DNA of 53,574 bases from Lentisphaerota bacterium (GCA_016873655.1 VGWI01000008.1:1-53574), one strand, 5' to 3'; shown: positions 16,128 to 29,689, counted from the first letter of the stretch. Notes: generated by a model from the letters alone, not told the origin. Numbers and translations: made by a program.

Positions 16128-18020
16128 ATGAGTGATGCAGCCAGACGAACCGATGCCGCGAATGCGGCTGTTTGGCATCTGAAGATTGATGATCGGACGG
16201 TGTTCGGCCCCGTTCCGTTGGACGCGCTTGTCTCGTGGGCCATGGACGGCCGGGTACTTCCGGGGCAGATGGTAAGCAACGACGGCACATCCTGGATGCC
16301 GGCGGAAGCACTGCCCGCGCTGGAGATGCACTGGACGGTCAGACTGCCGGACGGATCACACTTCGGGCCGGTCAACATCCGGGCTCTGTCGGAGGCGGTC
16401 TCATCCGGCTCCATCCGGCCGGAAGCCGAGCTGAAAGACGGGAACTCCGGCAAGACCACCACCGTCGGGGCGCGACGTTCCGAAATACTTGGGCTGGTTG
16501 CCGCCAAGCACGCGCCTTCCCCCGCGCCTGCAGGCCGACCCGACAACGCCCAGCAGAAGACATCCCGGGAAGAGGAGCGCGAAACCGAGGCACTCCGCGC
16601 GCAGCCTGAAGATCTCGCGGCCACCGCACCACAGACAGAATCCCTTCTCGCCCAGGTCGCACAACTCAAGGCAGCCGCGGCAAGTGCAAGGGCCGAAAAA
16701 GAGAAGATCGAACGTTCTCTCGATGAACTCCGCGCACAGACTGATTCGCTCCGGTTGGAGGCGGCAAAGGCTCAAGCCCTGTCAGCGCGTACCGCCGCAC
16801 TGGAGAAGCAAGTCAAGGACTTCGAGATTTCCGCCGGCAAACAGCGCAGGGAAACAGAGCATGCATTGGAGGCAACCCGCGCCACCCGGGAAAAGGCGAG
16901 CGCCGAACTTGCAGAGGCACACGCGGCAATCCTTGCCCTGAAGAAGTCAAATGCCGACGTATCCGCGGAACTCAGCACGGCAAAAGCTTCGCTGTCTGCC
17001 TCCCAGTCGATGCTCTCCGACGCTGTAATGCGGGCGGATGATCTCGGTCGTGAATTGGCCCTGGCGAGGGAAAGCGAAAGCCGCCTCAAGACATCTGTTG
17101 CATCAGGAGAAGAGAAGATTGACGACCTCTCGCGGGCCTTGGAGCATGCGACGAAGCAGGCTACCGACATGAAGGCCGAAATGGCACTCTTGGCAACACC
17201 CGACTCTGATACTGACATCGACTGGATATCAGGCAAACGCACACTGAAGGAAGGCGCCGAACGGAAGAAGGCTGCCGGCCTTGTAAGCAAACTGCGCGAT
17301 GACCTGAACAAACGCGACGATGAAATACGAGCCCTGAAGAAGGATATTGAGATCGTCCGTGAAGAAGCGCGCAAGGCCGCCGGCATGAATCAAAGCGGTG
17401 CGGAGAAGCAATCGGAGATCGAAAGACTCAAGGCGGAATCATCGAGGCAGATCGGCCTGCTTCAGCAGGAGCTCGCACAGGCGAAGAAAATGGCCTCAGA
17501 AGCGATACAGGCCAAAAGCGACATGGCGCGCGACCGCGCATCCGCAGAGGCCGGGACGCGGACACTGGACTCCAAACTGCGGACTCCCGACTCCGGCATT
17601 GCCGCAACAGCCCCATCCTCGCACGAGCTTTCCGCACTCCGGGACGAACTCGCACTGGCTCGCGCTGAGATGCAGTCCGCACAGATACGCAACCGGACTC
17701 AGACAGCCCTTCTCAAAGAGATGGTCCGATCTCTCGAGGAATCGGCCGTCCGCATGACGAACGCGCTGGACCATGAACGGAAACTGAGGGTGCAGGAGTC
17801 ACGAAAGACCGCAAGGCTTCAGAGAGAACTGGCAGAACTGAAGGAATCTCCCGAAGACAAACCGGCGGAACTGCCCGCACAGGACGATGCCTCCCGCGCG
17901 CACACCGAGTCCGCGTTATTGGCAATCGAAGAACAGGCCCAACGAGAACTGCAGGTTTGGCAGAAGTCGAGGGTGGCAGGAAACCCACCCGCGCACGGCA
18001 CGGGCGAGAAACGCCGCTGA
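16128..18020 (+). CDS. Tandem GYF-like domain, long coiled-coil protein A
   Basis: A 630-residue cytoplasmic-looking protein with no signal peptide or membrane segment. Two adjacent modules at about 15-68 and 68-115 share the pattern W-x-L/V-x-x-x-D-G/R-x-x-F-G-P-V, then L-x-x-(A/W) and an acidic/glycine turn. This resembles the GYF_2 (DUF4339) peptide-binding fold common in planctomycete and verrucomicrobial proteins. From about 165 to 600 the sequence is almost continuous coiled coil rich in A, E, K, R, Q and S. The next gene encodes a paralogue with the same order of parts. No enzymatic motif is visible. A scaffold or structural protein is likely, but the function is not known. Confidence 0.85.
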   Translation: MSDAARRTDAANAAVWHLKIDDRTVFGPVPLDALVSWAMDGRVLPGQMVSNDGTSWMPAEALPALEMHWTVRLPDGSHFGPVNIRALSEAVSSGSIRPEAELKDGNSGKTTTVGARRSEILGLVAAKHAPSPAPAGRPDNAQQKTSREEERETEALRAQPEDLAATAPQTESLLAQVAQLKAAAASARAEKEKIERSLDELRAQTDSLRLEAAKAQALSARTAALEKQVKDFEISAGKQRRETEHALEATRATREKASAELAEAHAAILALKKSNADVSAELSTAKASLSASQSMLSDAVMRADDLGRELALARESESRLKTSVASGEEKIDDLSRALEHATKQATDMKAEMALLATPDSDTDIDWISGKRTLKEGAERKKAAGLVSKLRDDLNKRDDEIRALKKDIEIVREEARKAAGMNQSGAEKQSEIERLKAESSRQIGLLQQELAQAKKMASEAIQAKSDMARDRASAEAGTRTLDSKLRTPDSGIAATAPSSHELSALRDELALARAEMQSAQIRNRTQTALLKEMVRSLEESAVRMTNALDHERKLRVQESRKTARLQRELAELKESPEDKPAELPAQDDASRAHTESALLAIEEQAQRELQVWQKSRVAGNPPAHGTGEKRR

Positions 18021-18096
18021 CACACGCGAGCGGTCAAAGCAATTGAGACACGGGGAATCAAGCCCGGAGCGTCACGCAAGGAAGCGAGGAGTAGTC

Positions 18097-20217
18097 ATGA
18101 CCGACACCATCAAGGCAGATACCAATCCCGGCAAGTCCGGTCAGTGGTTCCTCAAGATCGACGATGGCTCCGTGTTCGGGCCGGTCGATTGGGACTCGGT
18201 CACACAGTGGGCGGAACAAGGCAGAATAGCCCCTGGCAACGAAATCTCTGAAGACCAGGTGAACTGGGTGTCCGCAGAATCTGTTCCCAGCCTCAACATG
18301 TCCTGGAAGGTCCAGCTCAAGAATGGAACGTTCTACGGACCTCTGAATCTGAGAACTCTCGCCGATCTGGTTGAAGACGGCACGGTTCCCGAACACGCCA
18401 GGCTCGTGAATACACACACCGGCGAAGAGACAACGGTGCAGGATAAGCGAGAAGCCATATTCAGCCCCGCGCCTGAAACCGACCGCTCTTCCGTGAGAGA
18501 CGTGGATGACACGCTGTCGCGGGCGAAACCTGCGCCTGACTCCGCCGCCATCCGGCCCAGACAGGCGGCCCGAAGCAAACACAAGGACGTCCTTCTCGAA
18601 TTGCAGACGAAGGAGCAGATGGACCAGCTGCGCAAGAAAGCTGTCAGAACCGAATCGCTCCTCGAACAAACACAGCGCGAGCTTGAGTATGAGAAGACGC
18701 GGCATTCGTACACTCGCGAAGAACTGAACCAGCGCAAAGCGGAACTGGCGTCCCGGATCGAGCTCTCGAAGAAGGACGCCGAATCACTGATGGCCAAGCT
18801 GCGCCGAGCGGAGGAGGAGCTCGAACAGCGTTCACAGAACTTCCGCCGCCAGCAACAGGCCAGCCATGAACGCGAAGGCGAACTAGAGAGACAGATCGAG
18901 GAACTCAGCGCCAAACTCGCGGATACGTACGGCGAAATCGACACGCTTCAGGGCGACATTCAGGCGATGAATGAGCAGGGGGCGGCCGAACGAAAGGCCG
19001 CGAGTGAAGAGCAGGACGCGCTGAAGGCCCGCATTGACGAGTTGTCTGCAGCCGTCCAGAAGGTTACTGCGCGCGCTCAGCAAACCGAGGAACTCCGGTC
19101 GCAAACAGCCAAGCAACTGGAACAGGCCAGGGCAGACATATCAGCCAAGCAGGCTTCCTTGGAAGCAGCCAGGAAGTCCGTCGACGAGGAAAAAGCCCGG
19201 CTCACAGAAGCGAGATCCCGCATATCCGCTCTGGAGAAAGACATTGCGGCCCGCAACCAGCAGCTCGAGAAGGTATCCGAGGAAGGTGCGCAGGCCAGAG
19301 CCCGGATCGAGCGCCTCGACTCAGACGCCGAAGCCCTGAGACTGCAACTGAACGAGGCCCAGCGCAGTTCAGGAGAGAGGATTGCCGAGCTTGAGGCGAA
19401 GATCACGGAAAGTGAGGATGCGGCTGCGGCGGCGGCCCGCGACGCGGATAGCGCCAACGCGCGATACGAGAACCAGAAGACTCTTTCCGACGCCCTGCAG
19501 AGGAAGCTCGAGGAAACCGAGACACGCGAACGCAGGCAGGCCGAAACATACAAACAGGTCCTTCTTGATCGCGCTTCCCGGCTGGAGGGATTGCTCGACG
19601 AAGAACGGGCTCTCTTCGAGTCCCTGCGCGAACGCAGCATGAAGAAACAAGAGGCCATCGAGGCGCACGTCCTTGAGATTCACCAGATTGTCGGAGGCGA
19701 TATGGAGGAACAGCGCGAGCAGTTCCGCAAGCAGCGCGACGCGCTGGAGAAAGTCGCCGAGCTGGAGAAGAAACTGGCGGATGAAAAGGCAGCCGGAGAG
19801 CAGGCGCTGAAACAAGTTGAGAAGGAGCGCTCCGACATGGAGAACTCCCTGCGGAAGATTCAGGCGCAGGCGGATGCTCAGGTTGAGCAGTTGAGACAAC
19901 TCGAGGAACAACGCAAGGCGCTGCGCGAGGCCCGCAACGATATCCGCGAAAAGGAGCGTCTGCTTTCCCAGAAGGACAGGCTGCTAACCGAGGAAACAAA
20001 CCGTTCGAAGCAGAAAGAGCAGTCACTGACACGCCAGATCGAGGAGCTGCGCAGAAGCGCCCGGCAGACCGCCAGCAAGCTTGAATACACCCAGAAGGAG
20101 CTCGTCCGCAACAAGCGCCAGGGCTCAACTGGAAACGGGGAAACAGCGGATTCAGCCGGTCCCGACGGCAAAGACGCAGGTGAGGACCCCTTGCCCGCTG
20201 ACGCAGAGGAGAAGTGA
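18097..20217 (+). CDS. Tandem GYF-like domain, long coiled-coil protein B (paralogue of A)
   Basis: A 706-residue paralogue of the preceding gene product. Modules at about 16-69 and 69-115 repeat the same pattern (W-F-L-K-I-D-D-G-S-V-F-G-P-V, then W-K-V-Q-L-K-N-G-T-F-Y-G-P-L). The linker of 115-165 is acidic and proline-containing, and the remainder is uninterrupted coiled coil (L-E-x-K-I, A-R-x-x-L heptads) to about residue 690. The start ATG 18097 has GAGGAG five bases upstream; the longer open frame is spurious. It lies 76 bp behind protein A. Conservation between the pair is concentrated in the N-terminal 115 residues, which suggests that this part binds a common partner while the rods diverged. 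Confidence 0.87.
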   Translation: MTDTIKADTNPGKSGQWFLKIDDGSVFGPVDWDSVTQWAEQGRIAPGNEISEDQVNWVSAESVPSLNMSWKVQLKNGTFYGPLNLRTLADLVEDGTVPEHARLVNTHTGEETTVQDKREAIFSPAPETDRSSVRDVDDTLSRAKPAPDSAAIRPRQAARSKHKDVLLELQTKEQMDQLRKKAVRTESLLEQTQRELEYEKTRHSYTREELNQRKAELASRIELSKKDAESLMAKLRRAEEELEQRSQNFRRQQQASHEREGELERQIEELSAKLADTYGEIDTLQGDIQAMNEQGAAERKAASEEQDALKARIDELSAAVQKVTARAQQTEELRSQTAKQLEQARADISAKQASLEAARKSVDEEKARLTEARSRISALEKDIAARNQQLEKVSEEGAQARARIERLDSDAEALRLQLNEAQRSSGERIAELEAKITESEDAAAAAARDADSANARYENQKTLSDALQRKLEETETRERRQAETYKQVLLDRASRLEGLLDEERALFESLRERSMKKQEAIEAHVLEIHQIVGGDMEEQREQFRKQRDALEKVAELEKKLADEKAAGEQALKQVEKERSDMENSLRKIQAQADAQVEQLRQLEEQRKALREARNDIREKERLLSQKDRLLTEETNRSKQKEQSLTRQIEELRRSARQTASKLEYTQKELVRNKRQGSTGNGETADSAGPDGKDAGEDPLPADAEEK

Positions 20218-20278
20218 ACCTGAAAGAGTGGCCTCGCTTGCCCGGTGCCATCCTGCGGTAGGATCGGAGTAGCTCACC

Positions 20279-21214
20279 GTGGACATTCCTCCCAGCACAG
20301 TACTGCGACGCATCAAGGATATCAGCCGCAGGCCGGCTCCCGATGCGTCAGCCACCGGACATTCCGCAGGACGGACGATCATAGACGTGGAGGCCGTGCC
20401 GCCAGCCCATCCTTCTTCGAATGCAGAGACAGGCGAACCGACATGCCCGTCGATGGGAAGCCCAGGCGGCGAAGGCAATCGACTCGAACCAGGCGAGACT
20501 ACCGCCTCAGACAATAAAGCCGAAGACCTGCGGGTGAAGACCTTTGCGACAGCCCACGATCCAGAAGAGGAACGAATTTCGGAGCCCGTCCAGACGGCAG
20601 CTCCGCCGGTGAAGGCGTCGCAACACAGCGTTGCACTGACGATCCCAGGCGGTGATGCTTCTTCTTTGCCTGTTCTGGAGGCCATTCAGGCTTTCCTTGC
20701 AGAGGAGCGAGCCGCGACACAAAGGCGGGTACGTTCGATGCTGCTGGCCTTCACGGCAGTCATGGCGGCCGCCATCTTCATCGGCGGCATCGTGGTATGG
20801 CGTTACATGTCCGACGTGAAGAGAGACCTGCTGGCCGCAGTCGTGGCCCCACAACATTCTGACGATGAGGCCGATGCTGCCGCCACCAACGCAATTCGGC
20901 TCGTATCCAGAGTGGCCGAGTCGTTCGAAGAGAAGCTCAGAAGAGAGAGAACAGCCATGCTTGGCATCAGAACCGGCGTTGACTCCAGGTTGAACAGCCA
21001 ATCGGCCGAGATCGAGAGCATCCGGGCCCTTCTGGCGCAGATGAAAGCCGACAATTCATCCCTTAAAGGAGAACTCGGCGAGATACGGGCAGCGGCCCTG
21101 AACGCGCCGAAGCCGGAGACAAAGCCTGTTATCGCCGGAAGCCCTCTGCAGTTTCTCATCAAGCCGCGCGACGGCGTCCCGGCAGCTACCTGGCGCCTGC
21201 CTCTCCCGGAATAA
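20279..21214 (+). CDS. Single-pass membrane protein with C-terminal coiled coil
   Basis: A 311-residue protein starting at GTG 20279 (GGAG upstream). Residues 1-140 are polar and probably disordered, 154-174 form one transmembrane helix (A-F-T-A-V-M-A-A-A-I-F-I-G-G), and 190-270 is helical/coiled coil (S-F-E-E-K-L-R-R-E-R). It has no signal peptide, so the N-terminus is likely cytoplasmic and the coiled coil periplasmic, or the reverse. No family is recognised. It is third in line after two GYF-like coiled-coil paralogues and may be their membrane anchor. Its last 29 bases overlap the convergent LysM gene. Confidence 0.7.
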   Translation: MDIPPSTVLRRIKDISRRPAPDASATGHSAGRTIIDVEAVPPAHPSSNAETGEPTCPSMGSPGGEGNRLEPGETTASDNKAEDLRVKTFATAHDPEEERISEPVQTAAPPVKASQHSVALTIPGGDASSLPVLEAIQAFLAEERAATQRRVRSMLLAFTAVMAAAIFIGGIVVWRYMSDVKRDLLAAVVAPQHSDDEADAAATNAIRLVSRVAESFEEKLRRERTAMLGIRTGVDSRLNSQSAEIESIRALLAQMKADNSSLKGELGEIRAAALNAPKPETKPVIAGSPLQFLIKPRDGVPAATWRLPLPE

Positions 21215-21743
21215 GCACCTTCATTCCCACCCGGATCGAGTCCGGATTGGACAGGTTGTTCGCGCGGACTATGGCCGGCACCGAAACTCCATAAGCCTTC
21301 GCTATCTCCGACAGAGTTTCCCCGGGCTTCACGATGTGTTCGTACCACTTCGCTCCTGCGGGCGGCTGCTGAGCCTGTGACTGCCGGGCCAGCACTTCAG
21401 ACATCCGCCGGCTCAGAGCGTCCACCACTTCCTGCTTGTCCTTCTCCCTGCCCCTCTCGATAGCCCCTATGCGCCTTTCCAGGTCGGCCCCTCTTCTCTC
21501 ACCGTCGGCAACCGCAAGCGCCAACTCCCGCCTCAACGACTCAATTTCTCTGCCCGCATGCTCCTGCGCCTGCTGCAGCGCCGCCAGCTGCTCCTGCGCC
21601 CGCTCGGCACAAACATTGAGCCGCTGCAGTTCAACCGCCCCGCGAACCTGACGGTCCTCGATGTCCTGTAGAAACGTGGCGCAACCTGCCGCCCCGAAGA
21701 GAAGCACTGCGAAGACTGAACACCGGAGAGGCCTCATGTGCAT
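21186..21743 (-). CDS. LysM-domain lipoprotein with coiled coil
   Basis: A 185-residue envelope protein. The N-terminus is a lipoprotein signal ending in L-F-G-A-A-G-C (lipobox Cys at 21). Residues 40-125 are helical coiled coil (L-A-A-L-Q-Q-A-Q-E). The C-terminal 45 residues are a LysM peptidoglycan-binding module: H-I-V-K-P-G-E-T-L-S-E-I-A-K-A-Y-G-V-S, then N-N-L-S-N-P-D-S-I-R-V-G-M-K-V-L-I-P. It resembles trimerising CpoB/YbgF-like lipoproteins in layout, but no TPR is present. It is convergent with the membrane coiled-coil gene, overlapping 29 bp. Confidence 0.9.
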   Translation of the reverse strand: MHMRPLRCSVFAVLLFGAAGCATFLQDIEDRQVRGAVELQRLNVCAERAQEQLAALQQAQEHAGREIESLRRELALAVADGERRGADLERRIGAIERGREKDKQEVVDALSRRMSEVLARQSQAQQPPAGAKWYEHIVKPGETLSEIAKAYGVSVPAIVRANNLSNPDSIRVGMKVLIPGEAGAR

Positions 21744-21797
21744 GGCCGAAATCTATCACGCGGCCAATGCCGCGCAAGCATCAAGAGAATCCAAGAC

Positions 21798-21835
21798 AAA
21801 AAAAAGGGACCCCGGGACCGTAGTCCCGGAGCCCC
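21798..21835 (-). terminator. Intrinsic terminator of the rRNA operon
   Basis: On the minus strand a 13-bp stem (GGGGCTCCGGGAC with GTCCCGGGGTCCC, G-U pairs included) closes a TACG tetraloop and is followed by eight Ts. It lies directly after the 5S gene. Confidence 0.92.
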
Positions 21836-21843
21836 AGAAGATA

Positions 21844-21961
21844 GTCCCGGCAATGCGCTACTCTCCCGCAACCGATCGTTGCAGTACCATCGCCGCAGAG
21901 GCCCTTAACTTCTGTGTTCGGGATGGGAACAGGTGTTACCTCCTCGCTAAAATCACCGGGG
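21844..21961 (-). rRNA. rrf: 5S ribosomal RNA
   Basis: About 118 nt. The centre carries the conserved 5S segments CCCATCCCGAACACAG and GAAGTTAAG and the 3' strand GGGAGAGTA. The terminal helix pairs CCCGG near the 5' end with CCGGG at the 3' end. Ends are accurate to a few bases. Confidence 0.95.
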
Positions 21962-22089
21962 AAATCCATTGTCGTGCCCTGCCCATAAGGCCGGGAACGA
22001 CTGACAGTATAGAATGGGCAACGCAACTTCTCCGCCGCACTACGCTCCGCGCGCACGCTTCATCACGTCACGCGATCCAGCAAAAATAA

Positions 22090-25059
<2,970 letters not shown>

Positions 25060-25126
25060 AAAACACTGGGTCGCCTGACGCCGCATGTCCGAAGACAGCA
25101 ACGGCGCGCAGGGGCGTACTCGGCGG

Positions 25127-25152
25127 CCCGTCTGTCCGCAGAGACAGACGGG
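25127..25152 (-). repeat. Perfect inverted repeat in the leader of 23S rRNA
   Basis: CCCGTCTGTC and GACAGACGGG pair perfectly (10 bp) around a six-base loop, between tRNA-Ile and the 23S 5' end. Probably part of the rRNA processing stems. Confidence 0.6.
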
Positions 25153-25183
25153 TTGAAGTTGCATTGCCCACATTCTATACCAG

Positions 25184-25195
25184 TTGTCAAAGAAC
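25184..25195 (-). promoter_or_regulatory. boxA-like antitermination site before 23S
   Basis: GTTCTTTGACAA on the minus strand resembles the rrn boxA core (TGCTCTTTAACA in E. coli). It recurs in the operon leader at 27478-27490, as is usual for rrn antitermination. Confidence 0.5.
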
Positions 25196-25278
25196 GAGCC
25201 TTCTTGCGAAGGGCATGAGATGAGCTCTGAGGACTGACCTCAACCCTCATCTCAGACACTTCACTTGGCATGACCCTG

Positions 25279-25355
25279 TGGTGGGCGTGCCTGGAATCGA
25301 ACCAGGGACCTCGTCCTTATCAGGGACGCGCTCTAACCAACTGAGCTACACGCCC
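25279..25355 (-). tRNA. tRNA-Ile (anticodon GAT)
   Basis: A 77-nt tRNA with encoded CCA. Acceptor GGGCGTG pairs with CACGCCC; the loop CTGATAA gives anticodon GAT; GGTTCGATTCC is the T-loop. It is in the 16S-23S spacer, a standard place for tRNA-Ile. Confidence 0.97.
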
Positions 25356-25466
25356 GACATGCCTGAATGGCCGTCCGAGCCGTAGCCTCACCGCGCGTGC
25401 CGTACGAGCCGGGGCCCGTATCTGCGGCTTCGCTCGCCTCGGCGCGGCAACCCGTCGCTTGCGGGT

Positions 25467-25542
25467 TGGTGGAGGCAACCGGGTTCGAACCGGTGACCCC
25501 AAGCTTGCAAAGCTTGTGCTCTGCCAACTGAGCTATGCCCCC
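25467..25542 (-). tRNA. tRNA-Ala (anticodon TGC)
   Basis: A 76-nt tRNA with encoded CCA. The anticodon stem CAAGC/GCTTG closes the loop TTTGCAA with anticodon TGC; the T-loop is GGTTCGAACCC. It precedes tRNA-Ile in the transcript, so the spacer order is 16S-Ala-Ile-23S, the reverse of the common Ile-Ala order. Confidence 0.97.
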
Positions 25543-25775
25543 TTTGTCCCCTCTGCGCCTGCGACTACAGGCACTCAGGGCGGATCACCGATCATGCCCA
25601 CTACTCGTTCACGAAACAGCACTTCACCAATATTTCGAACCGGAAGCGGTGCGGCATGCGCCTGCAGGAACCGTCCCACTGCGCTTGCTTTTTGTTCAGC
25701 GCACTCGCCTCACGCCTCGCTTTCGCTCGGCAGAACGACGATTGACCTGTCCAGACTGCCAGAGGCAGCCGGGAC

Positions 25776-27357
<1,582 letters not shown>

Positions 27358-27477
27358 AAAACTTCTGATATGCCACCTTGCGGCAGCTTACCTTCAGCTT
27401 GTTATACGTGAGCCGATCCCAACACAAGCGCATACCACACCACTTCCGATTCGAAAGTGATATCTATGCTGTTCCGT

Positions 27478-27490
27478 TTATCAAAGAACA
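27478..27490 (-). promoter_or_regulatory. boxA-like antitermination site in the rrn leader
   Basis: TGTTCTTTGATAA on the minus strand, about 120 bp upstream of the 16S 5' end, resembles the rrn boxA and matches the second site before 23S. Confidence 0.5.
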
Positions 27491-27603
27491 AACACAGCAA
27501 GAAACGCTGCCCACCCTCCGCCTCATCTCGAAGACCGAGGAGGACACCGTTCTGCTTGCCAGTTGTCACGCAGCACGCACCGCTGCGCGCATCAACGGAG
27601 GTG

Positions 27604-27652
27604 AAGGTACCAGCCCCCGTTCAGACCGTCAACGTCTTTTTTCAATTTTTTT
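27604..27652 (-). promoter_or_regulatory. rRNA operon promoter with AT-rich UP element
   Basis: On the minus strand TTGACG (27627-27632), 17 bp, TACCTT (27604-27609). Directly upstream of the -35 lies an A/T run (27634-27652) in otherwise GC-rich DNA, as in UP elements of strong rrn promoters. Predicted start near 27597, about 240 nt before 16S. Confidence 0.65.
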
Positions 27653-27688
27653 TCGCGGCCCTTGAAAGCCCCGTTGAGAGCTACCCCG

Positions 27689-28796
27689 TCAGCAGAGTCG
27701 CGAATCGTCAGATAGGTCGAAAAACAAGGCCTTTTCAGTCATAACCGAGACCGCCACCGTGTTGCGCACATCGTAACGACGGTGAGAATCTGCGCGACAC
27801 ACGACGGCCCCGACGTCAGTGCCCACATGCACATACGACTCCGCGCCCATGTTCTCAACCACCTCAACAACGCCGGCAAGATCGTGGCGAGGCAACCCGG
27901 ACCTTCCTGCCTCCAGCTGCAGATCCTCCGGTCTGATCCCCAGCAGACCGTCCCGCACCGCCGCCAGTCCAGAACGGATACTGGAACGGACCGGGATCAT
28001 CAGTTCAATGCCGTGAGCTTCAAACGCAACACCGCAGCCGTCGGTTGACACGAGGCGCCCTGCCACGAAGTTCATCGGTGGGGTCCCCATGAAGCCGGCA
28101 ACAAAGCAGCAAGAGGTTGGTCATACAGAGTTGCAGGGTCAGCGGCCTGCAGCGCTTCCCCGTCGTTCATTACAACAACCCTGTCTCCCATGGTCATCGC
28201 CTCGACCTGGTCATGCGTCACGCATAGAATGCTCGCCCCGAGCATGTTGTGTATCTTCTTGAGCTCCCGGCTCATCTGAACTCTGGGCTTTGCGGCAAGG
28301 TTTGACAGTGGTTCGTCGAAAAGAAACACCTCCAGCTTCCTCACAATCGCTCTGCCGACCGCAACCCGCTGCCTCTGCCCCCCCCGGAGAGAGATTTCGG
28401 ACGTCTATCCAGAAGTCCTTGCAGCCCTCAGACTTCCGAGGTCTTACTGATGCGATCAGTCTATCTCCTTGCGGGGCACTCTTCTGAGCTTCATTCCGAA
28501 TGCCACGTTCTCGCGCACGGTCATGTGTGGATAGAGAGCATAATTCTGGAAGACCATGGCTATGTCACGGTCCTTCGGGGGAGGATGTCGTTAACAACGC
28601 GTCCACCAATGGAGATCGTGCCCGCCGTGATCTCCTCCAATCCCGCAACCGTTCTCAAAGTGGTCGACTTGCCGTACCCGTAAGAGCCTACAAGAACCAC
28701 AAAGTCACCATCTTTGATCTCAAGTGACAGATCCCTGACGGCAACGACGTCCCCGGGGAAAGACTTGGTCACGTGGCAGAGATTGACGCCTGCCAT
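27689..28796 (-). pseudogene. MalK/UgpC-type ABC transporter ATPase, degenerate
   Basis: The decayed gene once encoded a sugar-importer ATPase of about 369 residues, the normal length of MalK/UgpC/MsmK. The start ATG 28796 still has GGAGGG. The pieces lie in different frames: N-terminus with Walker A region ([15 protein letters not shown], where G-P-S-G-C-G-K-S-T is expected) to about 28570; Q-loop region ([20 protein letters not shown]) in a second frame with stops after it; signature/Walker B region ([21 protein letters not shown]) in a third; and the regulatory C-terminal domain from 28090. At least three frameshifts plus in-frame stops. No permease or binding protein genes adjoin it. Confidence 0.88.
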
Positions 28797-28935
28797 AAAA
28801 CCCTCCTCTGCGACACAGTGAGCCTCCGCCTGCACGGCGGTCAAGTTTGCGTTGGCCCTGCAACCCCGCGCAGAAGAGGCCTACCTGCAAGCTTGGGGTT
28901 GCATACCGCGCCATACGTCTGTCATGATCCCGCGA

Positions 28936-29670
28936 ATGAACACGACGGGACTGAGCGCTGTTGCCTGCGGCCCTGAACTCATTGTGGCACTCGACGTGGC
29001 GCATACCACCGATGCCCTCAAAGTTGTGGAACTCCTGGGCGATGAGGTCGACTTCTACAAGGTCGGCCTGGAACTGTTTTCAGCATCTGGCCCCGAAGTC
29101 GTAACATTGCTCAGGGGCTCCGGGAAACGAGTGTTCCTGGACCTCAAACTGCACGACATCCCCCGCACGGTAGCGAGGGCCGTTGCATCATGCTGCGACC
29201 TGGGCGTGGAACTTCTCACCCTGCACGCAGGCGGAGGTCGGGACATGATCAAGGCTGCCGCCGAGGCATGCAGGGGGAGCTCCGGCCCCATCCGCACGAG
29301 AGTCGTCGCCGTTACGGTCCTGACCAGCTTGAACGACAATGACATCGCTGAAGTTGGGGTCGCCCGTCCTGTCAGGGATCACGCTCTCGCCCTCGGAGAA
29401 CTCGCTGTCGCATGCGGGGCTGACGGGCTCGTCTGTTCCGTTCTGGAAGCGTCGCAGTTCCGCGATCGCCTCGGCATGTCGCCTATTCTCGTTACCCCTG
29501 GAATCAGACTGTCATCAGGCGATGCCGGCGATCAGAAGCGCGTTGCCACGCCTGCTTCAGCAGTACGTGCTGGCTCGTCATTCCTCGTGGTTGGACGCCC
29601 GATTCTGGACTCACCCGCCCCTGCGGAGGCTGCCCGGAAGATCAGGGAGGAAATGGCCGCCGCTCGCTGA
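28936..29670 (+). CDS. pyrF: Orotidine 5'-phosphate decarboxylase
   Basis: Last step of de novo UMP synthesis: decarboxylates OMP to UMP. The 244-residue protein has the OMPDC catalytic array D-L-K-L-H-D-I-P with flanking V-F-L-D (DxKxxD), an N-terminal I-V-A-L-D-V strand, the substrate-site V-T-P-G-I-R, and the C-terminal F-L-V-V-G-R-P-I. It belongs to the type I family by these motifs. The start is not clear: ATG 28936 is used here, ATG 28924 and an upstream extension are possible, and none has a good ribosome site. It is divergent from the malK pseudogene and not in a pyrimidine operon. Confidence 0.92.
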   Translation: MNTTGLSAVACGPELIVALDVAHTTDALKVVELLGDEVDFYKVGLELFSASGPEVVTLLRGSGKRVFLDLKLHDIPRTVARAVASCCDLGVELLTLHAGGGRDMIKAAAEACRGSSGPIRTRVVAVTVLTSLNDNDIAEVGVARPVRDHALALGELAVACGADGLVCSVLEASQFRDRLGMSPILVTPGIRLSSGDAGDQKRVATPASAVRAGSSFLVVGRPILDSPAPAEAARKIREEMAAAR

Positions 29671-29689
29671 CGGGCCCGCCATCGGATCG

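Larger units (their letters stand above)
27358..27688 (-). other. rRNA operon leader and promoter region
   Basis: No protein gene is supported here. The stretch holds the rrn promoter and UP element, a boxA-like site and the 16S leader. Confidence 0.7.
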
